Below, one piece after another: positions 18,425 through 25,674 of a stretch of DNA of 64,000 bases. Each line of letters starts with the position of its first letter. The stretch's first letter is position 1. The notes under the pieces were generated by a model. The model ran no database searches. It was not told the origin of the DNA and worked only from the letters and a program-made list of their open reading frames with translations. The translations under genes were made by a program, and so were the position numbers. Source of the stretch: an uncultured Archangium sp. (GTDB lineage: Bacteria; Myxococcota; Myxococcia; Myxococcales; Myxococcaceae); NCBI GenBank assembly GCA_903905455.1, contig CAIVGN010000045.1, forward strand, positions 1 through 64,000. Direction: 5' to 3'.

Positions 18425-19768
18425 TCAGGGTGCGGGGACGAACGAGACCCGCACCCGGGCCCCGCCACCGTCACCCTCACCGACGCTCACCACTCCGCCC
18501 TCCGCCTCGACGAGGGCCTTCACCACGGCCAACCCCAGCCCGCTGCCGGGCTGGCCCGTGCTCTCGGCGGCACTCCCGCGAAAGAAGCGCTCGAACACCA
18601 GCGTTCGCTCTTCGGGCTTGAAGCCCGGGCCGCTGTCGACGACCTCGAGCACCACGCCCGGCCCTTCCGCGCGCGCCTCGAAGCGCACCGTCCCGCCCCG
18701 CGGCGTGTAGCGCACGGCGTTGTCGAGGAGCGCGTCGAGCACTTCCCTCAACCGCGCCCGCGTGACCTTCACCACCAGCCCGGGAGGCGCGGAGCACGCG
18801 AGCGTCAGCCCGCCCGCCTCGGCCCGGGCGGAAAACAGGTGCTGCAACTCGCCTGCGAGTTCAACGAGCACGACCTCCTCGCGCGCGACGGAGTTCGCCG
18901 CCGCATCGGCCCGCGTCAGCGCGAGCAACCCATCGGTCAGCCGCGCGGCTTCCTTCGTGGTGACGATGATGGACTCGAGGGTGGCGCGGTACTTCTCGGG
19001 GCTCCGTTCTTGTCGCAGCGCGACCTCGGCCTCGGTGAGGATGCTCGCCAGCGGCGTGCGCAGGGCGTGACTGGCGCGGCCCACGAATTCGCGCTGGCCC
19101 CGAAGCCCCGAGGCGATGCGGTCGAGCAGCCCGTTGAACGCCTCGGCGAGGCGACCCAGCGCAGGCTCCAGGCCCCGGGTCTCCAGCCGGCCGGTGATGG
19201 CCTTCGCCTCGAGCGCATCGACGGCGCCAGACAGCCGATGCAACGGCGCGAGGAACCAGGTCGCCAGCAGCGCGGCGCCCAGCGCGCTCAACACCGCCGC
19301 GAGGATCACCGCGTACAGCAACCCCTCGCGGAACTTGTGCGCCACCCCCGACACCGGGCCCAGCGACGACGCGACGCGCAGCACCAACGGCTCCCGTCCA
19401 TGGCGGGGCGTGAACTTCACCGAGAGCACGCGCACCGGTTCGCCCGAGCGGGTTCTCGTACTGATGGCGCCCAGGCCAGTGAGCGAAGCCGAGGGCCAGT
19501 CATCCGAGCCCAGGAGCACCGAGCCATTCTCGCGCTCGATGCGGAACGGGAGCCCACGGGTGGCGAGGTCGTCGTCGTCGTCGAGCTCGAGGTGCCCCTC
19601 GTCGAAGTGGGCTTCGTGGACCAACACGTCGGCGCGGCGCGCGAGCTCGGCGTCGACCACCTCGTCGGTCCACCCGCGCAGCGACCCGATGACCGCGAGA
19701 CCCAGCCCACCGAGCAGCACCGTGGTCAGCCCGAGCACCAGCAGCACCAGCTTGAGGCGCAGCCTCAC
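18425..19768 (-). CDS. Sensor histidine kinase of the b561-SHP/DHC operon
   Basis: 447 residues from a GTG that overlaps the response-regulator stop (GTGA). Topology: a membrane helix at about 5-27, a periplasmic sensor of ~135 residues with an acidic run (LDDDDDLATRG), a second helix (about 165-185), HAMP, HisKA with the phospho-acceptor ASHALRTPLAS, and HATPase_c with N-box (DALLDNAVRYTP), G1 (VDSGPGF) and G2 (GSGLGLAVV). Partner of the OmpR-type regulator upstream. Position in the operon suggests it senses a signal for cytochrome use, such as a redox or metal cue (inference). Confidence 0.92.
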   Translation of the reverse strand: MRLRLKLVLLVLGLTTVLLGGLGLAVIGSLRGWTDEVVDAELARRADVLVHEAHFDEGHLELDDDDDLATRGLPFRIERENGSVLLGSDDWPSASLTGLGAISTRTRSGEPVRVLSVKFTPRHGREPLVLRVASSLGPVSGVAHKFREGLLYAVILAAVLSALGAALLATWFLAPLHRLSGAVDALEAKAITGRLETRGLEPALGRLAEAFNGLLDRIASGLRGQREFVGRASHALRTPLASILTEAEVALRQERSPEKYRATLESIIVTTKEAARLTDGLLALTRADAAANSVAREEVVLVELAGELQHLFSARAEAGGLTLACSAPPGLVVKVTRARLREVLDALLDNAVRYTPRGGTVRFEARAEGPGVVLEVVDSGPGFKPEERTLVFERFFRGSAAESTGQPGSGLGLAVVKALVEAEGGVVSVGEGDGGGARVRVSFVPAP

Positions 19769-20448
19769 GGCGTCACCGCGGGCGGCTCGAAGCGGTACCC
19801 GAGGCCACGCTGCGTGGAGATCAACCCGGGCAGCCCCGCGGCCTCGAGCTTCTTGCGCAGGCGCGCCACGAAGACGTCGATGACGTTCGAGTCGCGCTCG
19901 GCCTCTTCGTTGTAGAGGTGCTCCGCGAGCTGGGAGCGCGACCACGTCACGCCGGGCTTCATCACGAACAGCTCCAGCACCGTGTACTCGCGGGAGGTGA
20001 GCTCGAGGGCGTGACCGCCGACGCTCGCGCAGTGGCTCCCGAGATCGAGGACCAGCGTCCCCACCGCCACGGTGTTCGAGGTCTGCCCGAACTCGCGACG
20101 CACGAGCGCACGCACGCGGGCCACCAACTCCGCGAAGGCGAAGGGCTTGACCAGGTAGTCATCGGCGCCGGCGTCGAGCCCGTCCACCCGGTCCTGCACC
20201 TCGCCCAGGGCGGTGAGCAGCAGCACCGGGCTCTTCACGCCCTTCTTGCGCAGCGCGCGCAACGCGGTGATGCCATCCATCCGCGGCATCATGCGGTCCA
20301 GGATGATGGCGTCGAAGTGCAGCTCCGTGGCGAGGTGGAGCGCGGACTCGCCATCGCCCACCACGTCCACGGTGTAGCCCTCCTCGGTCAAGCCTGCGGC
20401 GAGGCTCCTGGCGAGCGAGACCGTGTCTTCAGCGAGGAGCAGGCGCAT
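19765..20448 (-). CDS. OmpR/PhoB-family response regulator
   Basis: 227 residues. Receiver domain with the phospho-acceptor Asp51 in IILDRMMPRMDG and the conserved LVKPF; C-terminal winged helix (ELTSREYTVLELF, VIDVFVARLRKKL, RGLGYRF). It overlaps the dihaem cytochrome gene by 20 bp upstream and the histidine kinase by 4 bp downstream, so all four genes are probably one transcript. It likely controls this operon (inference). Confidence 0.94.
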   Translation of the reverse strand: MRLLLAEDTVSLARSLAAGLTEEGYTVDVVGDGESALHLATELHFDAIILDRMMPRMDGITALRALRKKGVKSPVLLLTALGEVQDRVDGLDAGADDYLVKPFAFAELVARVRALVRREFGQTSNTVAVGTLVLDLGSHCASVGGHALELTSREYTVLELFVMKPGVTWSRSQLAEHLYNEEAERDSNVIDVFVARLRKKLEAAGLPGLISTQRGLGYRFEPPAVTP

Positions 20449-20965
20449 CGCGGGGGATCTTCACCTGATGCTCGCCGAACGCACCTTCATTCGCACCGGG
20501 GTGACATGCGACGCAGTTGGCCGGGGTGAGGATGGCCTTGCGCTTGTAGACCTGCGCGCCGACCTCGTCGTGCTCGCGGCGCCACCAGGAGAGCCCGGTG
20601 ATGCGCAGCGGCGTCGGACCCGAGACGTCACGCCCCGCGCTCGCGGTGAGGAACGCGCCCAGTTGCTTCTGCGTGGCCGCGTCGACCTCGGCGCTCTGGC
20701 CGAAGTGATCCGACAGGCCGCCCAGGAGCGCAGTCCACGAGCGGGCCGGCAACATCGCGGGCGGGTAGGCCATGTGGCAGGTGCCGCACTCGGCGGCGTA
20801 CTGCTTCCACTGGGGCGTGGTCATCGACACCTTCGCGCCGCGGTCCCCACGCCCTCCTTCGTGCGCTCCCTCCTCGTCGTCGTCATCGTCGTGATCAGCC
20901 CACGAGGCGAGAGGGACCAACAGCGCCGCCGAGAACAACGCGATCAACACGTGCTTGTGAGTCAT
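20429..20965 (-). CDS. Dihaem c-type cytochrome (DHC)
   Basis: 178 residues. A Sec signal peptide ends at about ASWA, then a His/Asp/Glu-rich stretch (residues 24-38) that could bind metal. There are two haem motifs, CGTCH at 60-64 and CVACH at 151-155. Segments WTALLGGLSDHFGQSAEV and ITGLSWWRREHDEV fit the DHC family, which donates electrons to the haem protein SHP. It lies 15 bp after the b561-SHP fusion gene, as expected of the known DHC/SHP/b561 gene set. Confidence 0.88.
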   Translation of the reverse strand: MTHKHVLIALFSAALLVPLASWADHDDDDDEEGAHEGGRGDRGAKVSMTTPQWKQYAAECGTCHMAYPPAMLPARSWTALLGGLSDHFGQSAEVDAATQKQLGAFLTASAGRDVSGPTPLRITGLSWWRREHDEVGAQVYKRKAILTPANCVACHPGANEGAFGEHQVKIPRDAPAPR

Positions 20966-20980
20966 GGGTGCGTCTCCGGT

Positions 20981-22003
20981 TCAGAGGGTCTGGACGTAGG
21001 TGAGGAAGTCGCCGCGCTCGCGCCCGGTGCAGGTGCGCCCGAGGACCTGCTTGCAGTTGCGGTCGAACCACTTGTCGGCCTTCGCGGCGTCGGTGAAGCG
21101 GGTGGGCTCCGCCGAGGGCGCGAGCGGGTCGATGACCTTGCCCGCGGGCGAGCGCCCGGTCTTCGTGGCGTCGGGCGTGTGGCAGGTGGCGCACGCGACC
21201 TTGCCGGTCTTGCCGTCGTGCTCCTCGAAGTAGAGCGTCTTGCCGCGGGCGGCGTCGAAGCCCTTGAACGCCGGGTCTTCGGCCCGCGCCATCGCCTCGT
21301 AGTGCGAGAGGAGCGGGGAAGAGACGGCGGCCTCCGCTTCACCGATGGGCATCAGGCGCCACAGCGCGAGCACCGCGGCGAGGCCGACGACGAGCGCGGT
21401 GAGGAACCCGGCGAAGCGGGCCACGAAGGCCGGGCGCTCCTCCGGGGTCTGGGTCGGCGCGCTCTTGAAGCCGGTCACCATGCCCATGATGAGGTTCTGC
21501 TTCTCGAGCACCGACGAGAGCACCACGCCCGCGACGTGCAGCGCGATGAGCACCGGCAGCGCCCAGGCCGAGACCTCGTGCACCTCCTTGACCCCGTGCG
21601 CGAAGGACTTCGACATCAACAACGGGCCGCTCCACTCGGGGCCCTGCGAGAGGAGGATGCCGGTGACCGTCACCGTGACCAGCGTCGCCAGCAACGTCAC
21701 CACCATCACCGCGCCCACGGGGTTGTGGCCGACGAAGTGTTTCGGGGCGCCCTTCACCATCTGGCGCAGCGCGGCCATCACCTCGCGGGGCGAGCGAACG
21801 AATTCCGAGAAGCGTGCGTAGCGGCTGCCGACGAAGCCCCACACCAGGCGGAAGAGCACCACCCCGAAGAGCACCAGGCCCAGGCGCGTGTGCAGGGGCG
21901 TGCTGTCGTCTTCTTCCGAGGTGAGGAACGCGGCGAGCACCAACACGCCGAACAGCAGGTGGCTTCCTCGAACTGCGATGTCCCAGACTTTCACTCGCTT
22001 CAT
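20981..22003 (-). CDS. Cytochrome b561 fused to an SHP-type (DUF1924) cytochrome c
   Basis: 340 residues from the ATG at 22003, with AGGAG upstream; the frame is open to 22075. The N-terminal ~220 residues are a four-helix b561-type domain with candidate haem-ligand histidines (VRGSHLLFG, KSFAHGVKEVHEVSAW, LHVAGVV). After another membrane helix (about 210-230), the periplasmic C-terminus has CATCH (271-275) and the SHP hallmarks PSAEPTRFTDAAKADKWF and RNCKQVLGRTC. Asn316 corresponds to the unusual Asn haem ligand of SHP, beside Cys317 and Cys325 that may form its disulfide. In characterised examples b561 and SHP are separate; here they are one chain. First gene of the operon. Confidence 0.85.
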   Translation of the reverse strand: MKRVKVWDIAVRGSHLLFGVLVLAAFLTSEEDDSTPLHTRLGLVLFGVVLFRLVWGFVGSRYARFSEFVRSPREVMAALRQMVKGAPKHFVGHNPVGAVMVVTLLATLVTVTVTGILLSQGPEWSGPLLMSKSFAHGVKEVHEVSAWALPVLIALHVAGVVLSSVLEKQNLIMGMVTGFKSAPTQTPEERPAFVARFAGFLTALVVGLAAVLALWRLMPIGEAEAAVSSPLLSHYEAMARAEDPAFKGFDAARGKTLYFEEHDGKTGKVACATCHTPDATKTGRSPAGKVIDPLAPSAEPTRFTDAAKADKWFDRNCKQVLGRTCTGRERGDFLTYVQTL

Positions 22004-22084
22004 GGCTGCGGCTCCTGGTTCGGCCCGTGGATGGGCGGGCACGAACGAACCGTAGGGGGGTGACCATGAACGCAACGTGAACGG

Positions 22085-22795
22085 CTAAGTCGTTGATCTT
22101 GCCCCGACAAGTTCGAGCGAGGTCACGATGGGGCGGTGATCCGACAGGTCGCCGTGGGGCAGCACCTGCACTTCGCTCAGGCTCGCGCCGCGCACGAAGA
22201 GGAAGTCGATGTTCTCGCCGCCCGCGCGGGTGGTGAGCGCGCCCTCACCGACGAGGCCTCGCTGCACCTCGGGTCCGAGCGCGCGGGAGACCTCGTCGCC
22301 CCCGGTGTTGAAGTCACCGCCCAGGCACACCACGCCGTCGACGTCGGTGAGCGCCTGCGCGAGCAGCGGCCACTGCGGCGCCGCCTTCGGACCCCAGCTG
22401 ACGTGCGTGGAGATGACGAACAGTCCCGGCGACACCTCGACGCGCAGCAGCCCCTTGCCCGGGTCGTTGGGGAAGGTCTGCGCGCGGCTCACCTTCGAAC
22501 CCGTGGGGGCGAGGACCACGAGGTGTTCCTTCGTGTCGTCGATGGTCTTCGCCGGGCGCTTCTGCCGCGGCACGCGCGGGTACTCATGGCTCAGTACGTG
22601 GGGAAACGCGGCGCGCAGGGCGGCGAGCACGTCACCGCTCACCTCCTGCAGCAGGGCCACGTCACAGCGCGTCTCGCGGAGGAGGTCGATGATGCCGGTG
22701 ACGCGCGCGGTCTCGTCGGCCCAACGAACGATGGAGGGCTCGCCGTAGTTCTCGGCGTGCACGCGGTGCAGCACGTTCCACGAGAGGATCTTCAC
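22085..22795 (-). CDS. Endonuclease/exonuclease/phosphatase (EEP) family protein
   Basis: 236 residues from a GTG giving the usual VKILSWNVLH N-terminus; an in-frame GTG at 22828 is the alternative. EEP motifs in order: SWNV, LLQEV, STHVSWG, GGDFNTGG, NIDFLFV and the final SDHRP with the catalytic His. The fold cleaves phosphodiesters or phosphomonoesters with Mg. There is no signal peptide. Divergent from pdxA. The substrate cannot be told. Confidence 0.82.
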   Translation of the reverse strand: MKILSWNVLHRVHAENYGEPSIVRWADETARVTGIIDLLRETRCDVALLQEVSGDVLAALRAAFPHVLSHEYPRVPRQKRPAKTIDDTKEHLVVLAPTGSKVSRAQTFPNDPGKGLLRVEVSPGLFVISTHVSWGPKAAPQWPLLAQALTDVDGVVCLGGDFNTGGDEVSRALGPEVQRGLVGEGALTTRAGGENIDFLFVRGASLSEVQVLPHGDLSDHRPIVTSLELVGARSTT

Positions 22796-22874
22796 CAGGC
22801 CTGCTCCACCGCGACGCGGTTCATGCACCGAGGCCTAGCAGTTCCCTCGGCGTTCTTCTGCTCGCCGCATTGAG

Positions 22875-22880
22875 TACGGT
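22875..22880 (+). promoter_or_regulatory. Candidate -10 hexamer TACGGT, leaderless start
   Basis: TACGGT ends 6 nt before the pdxA ATG at 22887; the intervening bases are gcgcgc, so there is no Shine-Dalgarno. Confidence 0.45.
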
Positions 22881-22886
22881 GCGCGC

Positions 22887-23801
22887 ATGACACGCGTCGG
22901 CATCTCTCTGGGAGACCCCTCGGGCATCGGCCTCGAGGTCACGTTGAAGGCCCTTTCGAACGCCAAGGTGAAGCGCGCGCTGGCCCCGGTGCTCTTCGGC
23001 GACGCCTCGGTGAAGGCCCCCCGCGGCGTCGAGCTGCGCGTCATCAGCCAGCTCGCGAAGAAGGACCGCACCCCCGGCAAGCCCACCACCCTCGGCGGCC
23101 GCGCGCAGTACGCCTACGTCACCGCCGCCATCGCCGCCGCGCAAGAGGGCGAGGTCGACGCGCTGTGCACCGCGCCCGTCTCCAAGGAAGCCATCAGCAA
23201 GTCGGGCATCCCCTTCGCGGGGCACACGGAGCTGCTCGCCGCGGCCTTCGGGGTCGAGGTGATGATGCTCATGAAGGGCCCGCTGCTCTCGGTGGCTCTC
23301 GCGACCAACCACCTGCCCATCTCCAAGGTGCCCGGCGCGCTGTCGACGAAGAAGCTCGTGGCGCAGCTCGCCCTGCTCGATCGCGGCCTGACGCCGGTGC
23401 TCGGTCGCCGGCCCCGCATCGCCGTCTGCGGCCTCAACCCGCACGCCGGCGATGGCGGCGTGATGGGCGACGAAGAGCAGCGCATCATCACCCCGGCCAT
23501 CGTCGCCGCGAAGAAGCAGGGCCTCGACGTGTCCGGCCCCTTCGCCGCCGACGGCCTCTTCGCGCGCGCGCGGAACTTCCCCTTCGACGTCTCGCTGGCC
23601 ATGTTCCACGACCAGGGCCTCGTCGCCACCAAGACCCTCGACTTCGCCCGCACGGTCAACGTGACCCTCGGACTCCCCGTGCCGCGCACCTCGCCGGATC
23701 ACGGCGTGGCCTACGACATCGCGGGGAAAAACGTGGCCGATGCCACCCCGATGGTCTCCGCGCTGCTCGAAACCGTCGCTTTTGCCCGCCGAACCCGTTG
23801 A
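22887..23801 (+). CDS. pdxA: 4-hydroxythreonine-4-phosphate dehydrogenase PdxA
   Basis: 304 residues, slightly short for the family (~330). Oxidises 4-phospho-hydroxythreonine with NAD in the DXP-dependent pyridoxal-phosphate pathway. Seen: ISLGDPSGIGLEV, CTAPVSKEAI, the metal histidine in FAGHTELLA, CGLNPHAGDGG, MFHDQGL, and RTSPDHGVAYDIAG. No other pdx gene is nearby. Confidence 0.94.
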   Translation: MTRVGISLGDPSGIGLEVTLKALSNAKVKRALAPVLFGDASVKAPRGVELRVISQLAKKDRTPGKPTTLGGRAQYAYVTAAIAAAQEGEVDALCTAPVSKEAISKSGIPFAGHTELLAAAFGVEVMMLMKGPLLSVALATNHLPISKVPGALSTKKLVAQLALLDRGLTPVLGRRPRIAVCGLNPHAGDGGVMGDEEQRIITPAIVAAKKQGLDVSGPFAADGLFARARNFPFDVSLAMFHDQGLVATKTLDFARTVNVTLGLPVPRTSPDHGVAYDIAGKNVADATPMVSALLETVAFARRTR

Positions 23802-23914
23802 TCTTCCTGCACTGAAACTTCTGCCTCACCTCAGCCATAAGGGGGTTGCGGCGCAGGCCGGTGGTCCGCATAACTGCTCCCCGTCTTCACACCCCCAAAA
23901 CCCTGGAGTCACCC

Positions 23915-24346
23915 ATGAAGCGCATCGTTCTCTCGCTCGCTCTCGCCGTCTCGTTCGTGCCGTTCGCCGCGCTCGCGTGCGAAGGGGAAGGCCACCAGGC
24001 GAGCGCCAATGAGCCGTTGAAGGCCACCGTCGCCGAAGTCGCGACGTGGACGAAGGCCAAGCAGGCCACCCCGGTCGACGCCAACGGCAAGGACACGCGC
24101 AGCACCCAGGGCGTGATCCCCGGCGCAGTGCTGCTGACCTCGAGCTCGCAGTACGACGTCAAGGAGCTCCCGGCGGCCAAGGACACCAAGCTCGTCTTCT
24201 ATTGCGCGAACGAGAAGTGCGGCGCGTCGCACGCGGCGGCCAAGCGCGCGATGGAGAACGGCTACACCAACGTGGCGGTGCTCCCGGCGGGCATCACGGG
24301 TTGGAAGCAGGCCGGTCAGCCGACCGCGAAGCCGAACAACACCTGA
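23915..24346 (+). CDS. Periplasmic rhodanese-domain protein
   Basis: 143 residues. A signal peptide ends near ALAC (a Cys there could allow lipidation, but the lipobox is imperfect). The rhodanese domain has VDANGKDTRSTQGVIPGAV, LVFYCANEKCGAS and VLPAGITGW. Two cysteines lie in the active-site loop; the second is in the CGAS segment. Such proteins carry persulfide sulfur or act as redox partners in the envelope. A GGAG lies about 9 nt before the ATG. Confidence 0.85.
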   Translation: MKRIVLSLALAVSFVPFAALACEGEGHQASANEPLKATVAEVATWTKAKQATPVDANGKDTRSTQGVIPGAVLLTSSSQYDVKELPAAKDTKLVFYCANEKCGASHAAAKRAMENGYTNVAVLPAGITGWKQAGQPTAKPNNT

Positions 24347-24359
24347 TTCCTGACGCGCG

Positions 24360-24365
24360 TATGGT
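24360..24365 (+). promoter_or_regulatory. Candidate -10 hexamer TATGGT, leaderless start
   Basis: TATGGT ends 6 nt before the ATG at 24372. No Shine-Dalgarno is seen. Confidence 0.4.
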
Positions 24366-24371
24366 GGCGCC

Positions 24372-24878
24372 ATGCTGTCACTCATCCTGACGCTGGCGTT
24401 GTCGCAGGCAGAACTCCCGCCCGAAGCGCGCGTGACTCCGCAGCCCCAGCCTCGAGACCCGCCGTCGGCCGTCACGCGCTCCCTGCTCGCGACCGGCTGC
24501 GGTGCTCTTGCGGGGGCCGCGAGCCTCGGCATCGCCTACCTGCTCATCGGTCAGAACGAGCGCTTCGACCCCACCTTCGCCACCGCCGCGCTCTCGTCGC
24601 TGCTGATCAGCGGCGTGGCCTTCACCATTCACCAGGCCCTGGGTGGGCACGGGGAGATCATCTTGAGCTTCCTCGCCTGCGCGGTGGTCATGGCCGGCGC
24701 GGCAGGGCTCGCGGTGGCCATCGACAATTCGCGGAGCATGGCGCCCATCCTCACCGTGGCCATCGGGAGCATCCCCGCCGCGGCGGCCGCGGTGCTGGTG
24801 CTCGAAGGCACCACGCCCCAGTCCAAGTCGCGGGTGCAGGTCAACGTCGGGCCCACGGGCGTCAGCGGGACCTTCTGA
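24372..24878 (+). CDS. Hypothetical membrane protein
   Basis: 168 residues. A short N-terminal hydrophobic segment (signal-like) is followed by a Pro-rich linker and about four membrane helices (around 38-60, 68-85, 92-113 and 118-140). The tail QVNVGPTGVSGTF recurs at the end of many myxobacterial membrane proteins. No function is recognised. The stop codon is also the first triplet of a 50-bp dispersed repeat. Confidence 0.6.
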   Translation: MLSLILTLALSQAELPPEARVTPQPQPRDPPSAVTRSLLATGCGALAGAASLGIAYLLIGQNERFDPTFATAALSSLLISGVAFTIHQALGGHGEIILSFLACAVVMAGAAGLAVAIDNSRSMAPILTVAIGSIPAAAAAVLVLEGTTPQSKSRVQVNVGPTGVSGTF

Positions 24879-24925
24879 CCTCCCTCGCCCTGCGCCAGCG
24901 GGGAGAGGGCCGGGGTGAGGGGCCA
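24876..24925 (+). repeat. REP-like 50-bp hairpin repeat, copy 1, between convergent genes
   Basis: 49 of 50 bases match, in inverted orientation, the copy at 49466-49515. Its core can fold: CCCTC...GAGGG outer arms, CCC...GGG inner arms and a small loop, so it could terminate transcription from both sides. It begins with the stop codon of the gene to its left. Confidence 0.8.
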
Positions 24926-24932
24926 ACCCGGG

Positions 24933-25601
24933 CTACTGACACTGCCCCCCCACACACTGCTGCCCCACGGCGCACGTCGCGCACGCATCGCCGCTGAGCC
25001 CGCACGCGGTGACGCCGGTGGCGGTCTCGCAGCGCTTGTCGGGCTGGCAACACCCGAAGCGGCAGTTGTCCAGGTTGCACACGGTGAAGACGCAGCGCCC
25101 CGCGAGGCACGCCTGGTCCGGGCCGCACGCCGCGCACACCTCGCCGGCGTTGCCGCAGGCCGCCACGTCGTTGCCGACGCGGCAGGCGCCCAGCGGGTCG
25201 AGACACCCGCCGCACGACGCCGACACGCACCGGCCACGATCGCAGCGCTGGGTCGAATCACAGGTGCCGCAGAACTGCTTCGCCGGCCCGCAAGCGTCGA
25301 TGCCGTTGTTCGGCGAGCACGAGCCGTCGGGCAGGCAGCACGACGAGGAGCACACGCACTGCACCGGCCCCGCGTCGACCACGCCCGCGTCGATCACCGG
25401 CGCCAGCTCGCACTGGAACGCCACGCAGCGCTGCGTCGACTTGCAGGACACGCACGCCGCGCCCTGCGTGCCGCACTCGAGCCGCGCGGTGCCGGGCACG
25501 CATTCGTTGGTGTCCGTGCAGCACCCATCACAGGTCTCACGGCTGCACGGCCGCTGACACCCACCAAGCACCACCGCTGTCACCAGGAGCAACCACCGCA
25601 T
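24933..25601 (-). CDS. Cysteine-rich lipoprotein with tandem disulfide modules
   Basis: 222 residues. Signal sequence and lipobox VLGGC. The mature part contains about 35 cysteines in repeated modules such as CCLPDGSC, DACGPAKQFCGTCDSTQRC and TACGLSGDACATC, each about 35-40 residues. It is a disulfide-rich extracellular protein common to myxobacterial surfaces; ligand unknown. The ATG at 25601 is chosen for the signal peptide over the long upstream extension. Confidence 0.75.
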   Translation of the reverse strand: MRWLLLVTAVVLGGCQRPCSRETCDGCCTDTNECVPGTARLECGTQGAACVSCKSTQRCVAFQCELAPVIDAGVVDAGPVQCVCSSSCCLPDGSCSPNNGIDACGPAKQFCGTCDSTQRCDRGRCVSASCGGCLDPLGACRVGNDVAACGNAGEVCAACGPDQACLAGRCVFTVCNLDNCRFGCCQPDKRCETATGVTACGLSGDACATCAVGQQCVGGQCQ

Positions 25602-25659
25602 GTGGGTCCCACTCTGACAGCCCAACGCCTCGCGGGCCAACGTCCCGTCCGGGGATGAG

Positions 25660-25665
25660 TAGAGT
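25660..25665 (+). promoter_or_regulatory. Candidate -10 hexamer TAGAGT, short or no leader
   Basis: TAGAGT ends 9 nt before the ATG at 25675. The 15-mer resembles the one before 56060 (gtagagtcgg shared), also a lipoprotein gene. Confidence 0.4.
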
Positions 25666-25674
25666 CGGCCGTTC

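Noticed and set aside
18420-18427. TGAGCTCA palindrome as an operator or terminator
   Set aside because: It is formed by two opposing stop codons with a 2-bp gap; too short and explained by coding.
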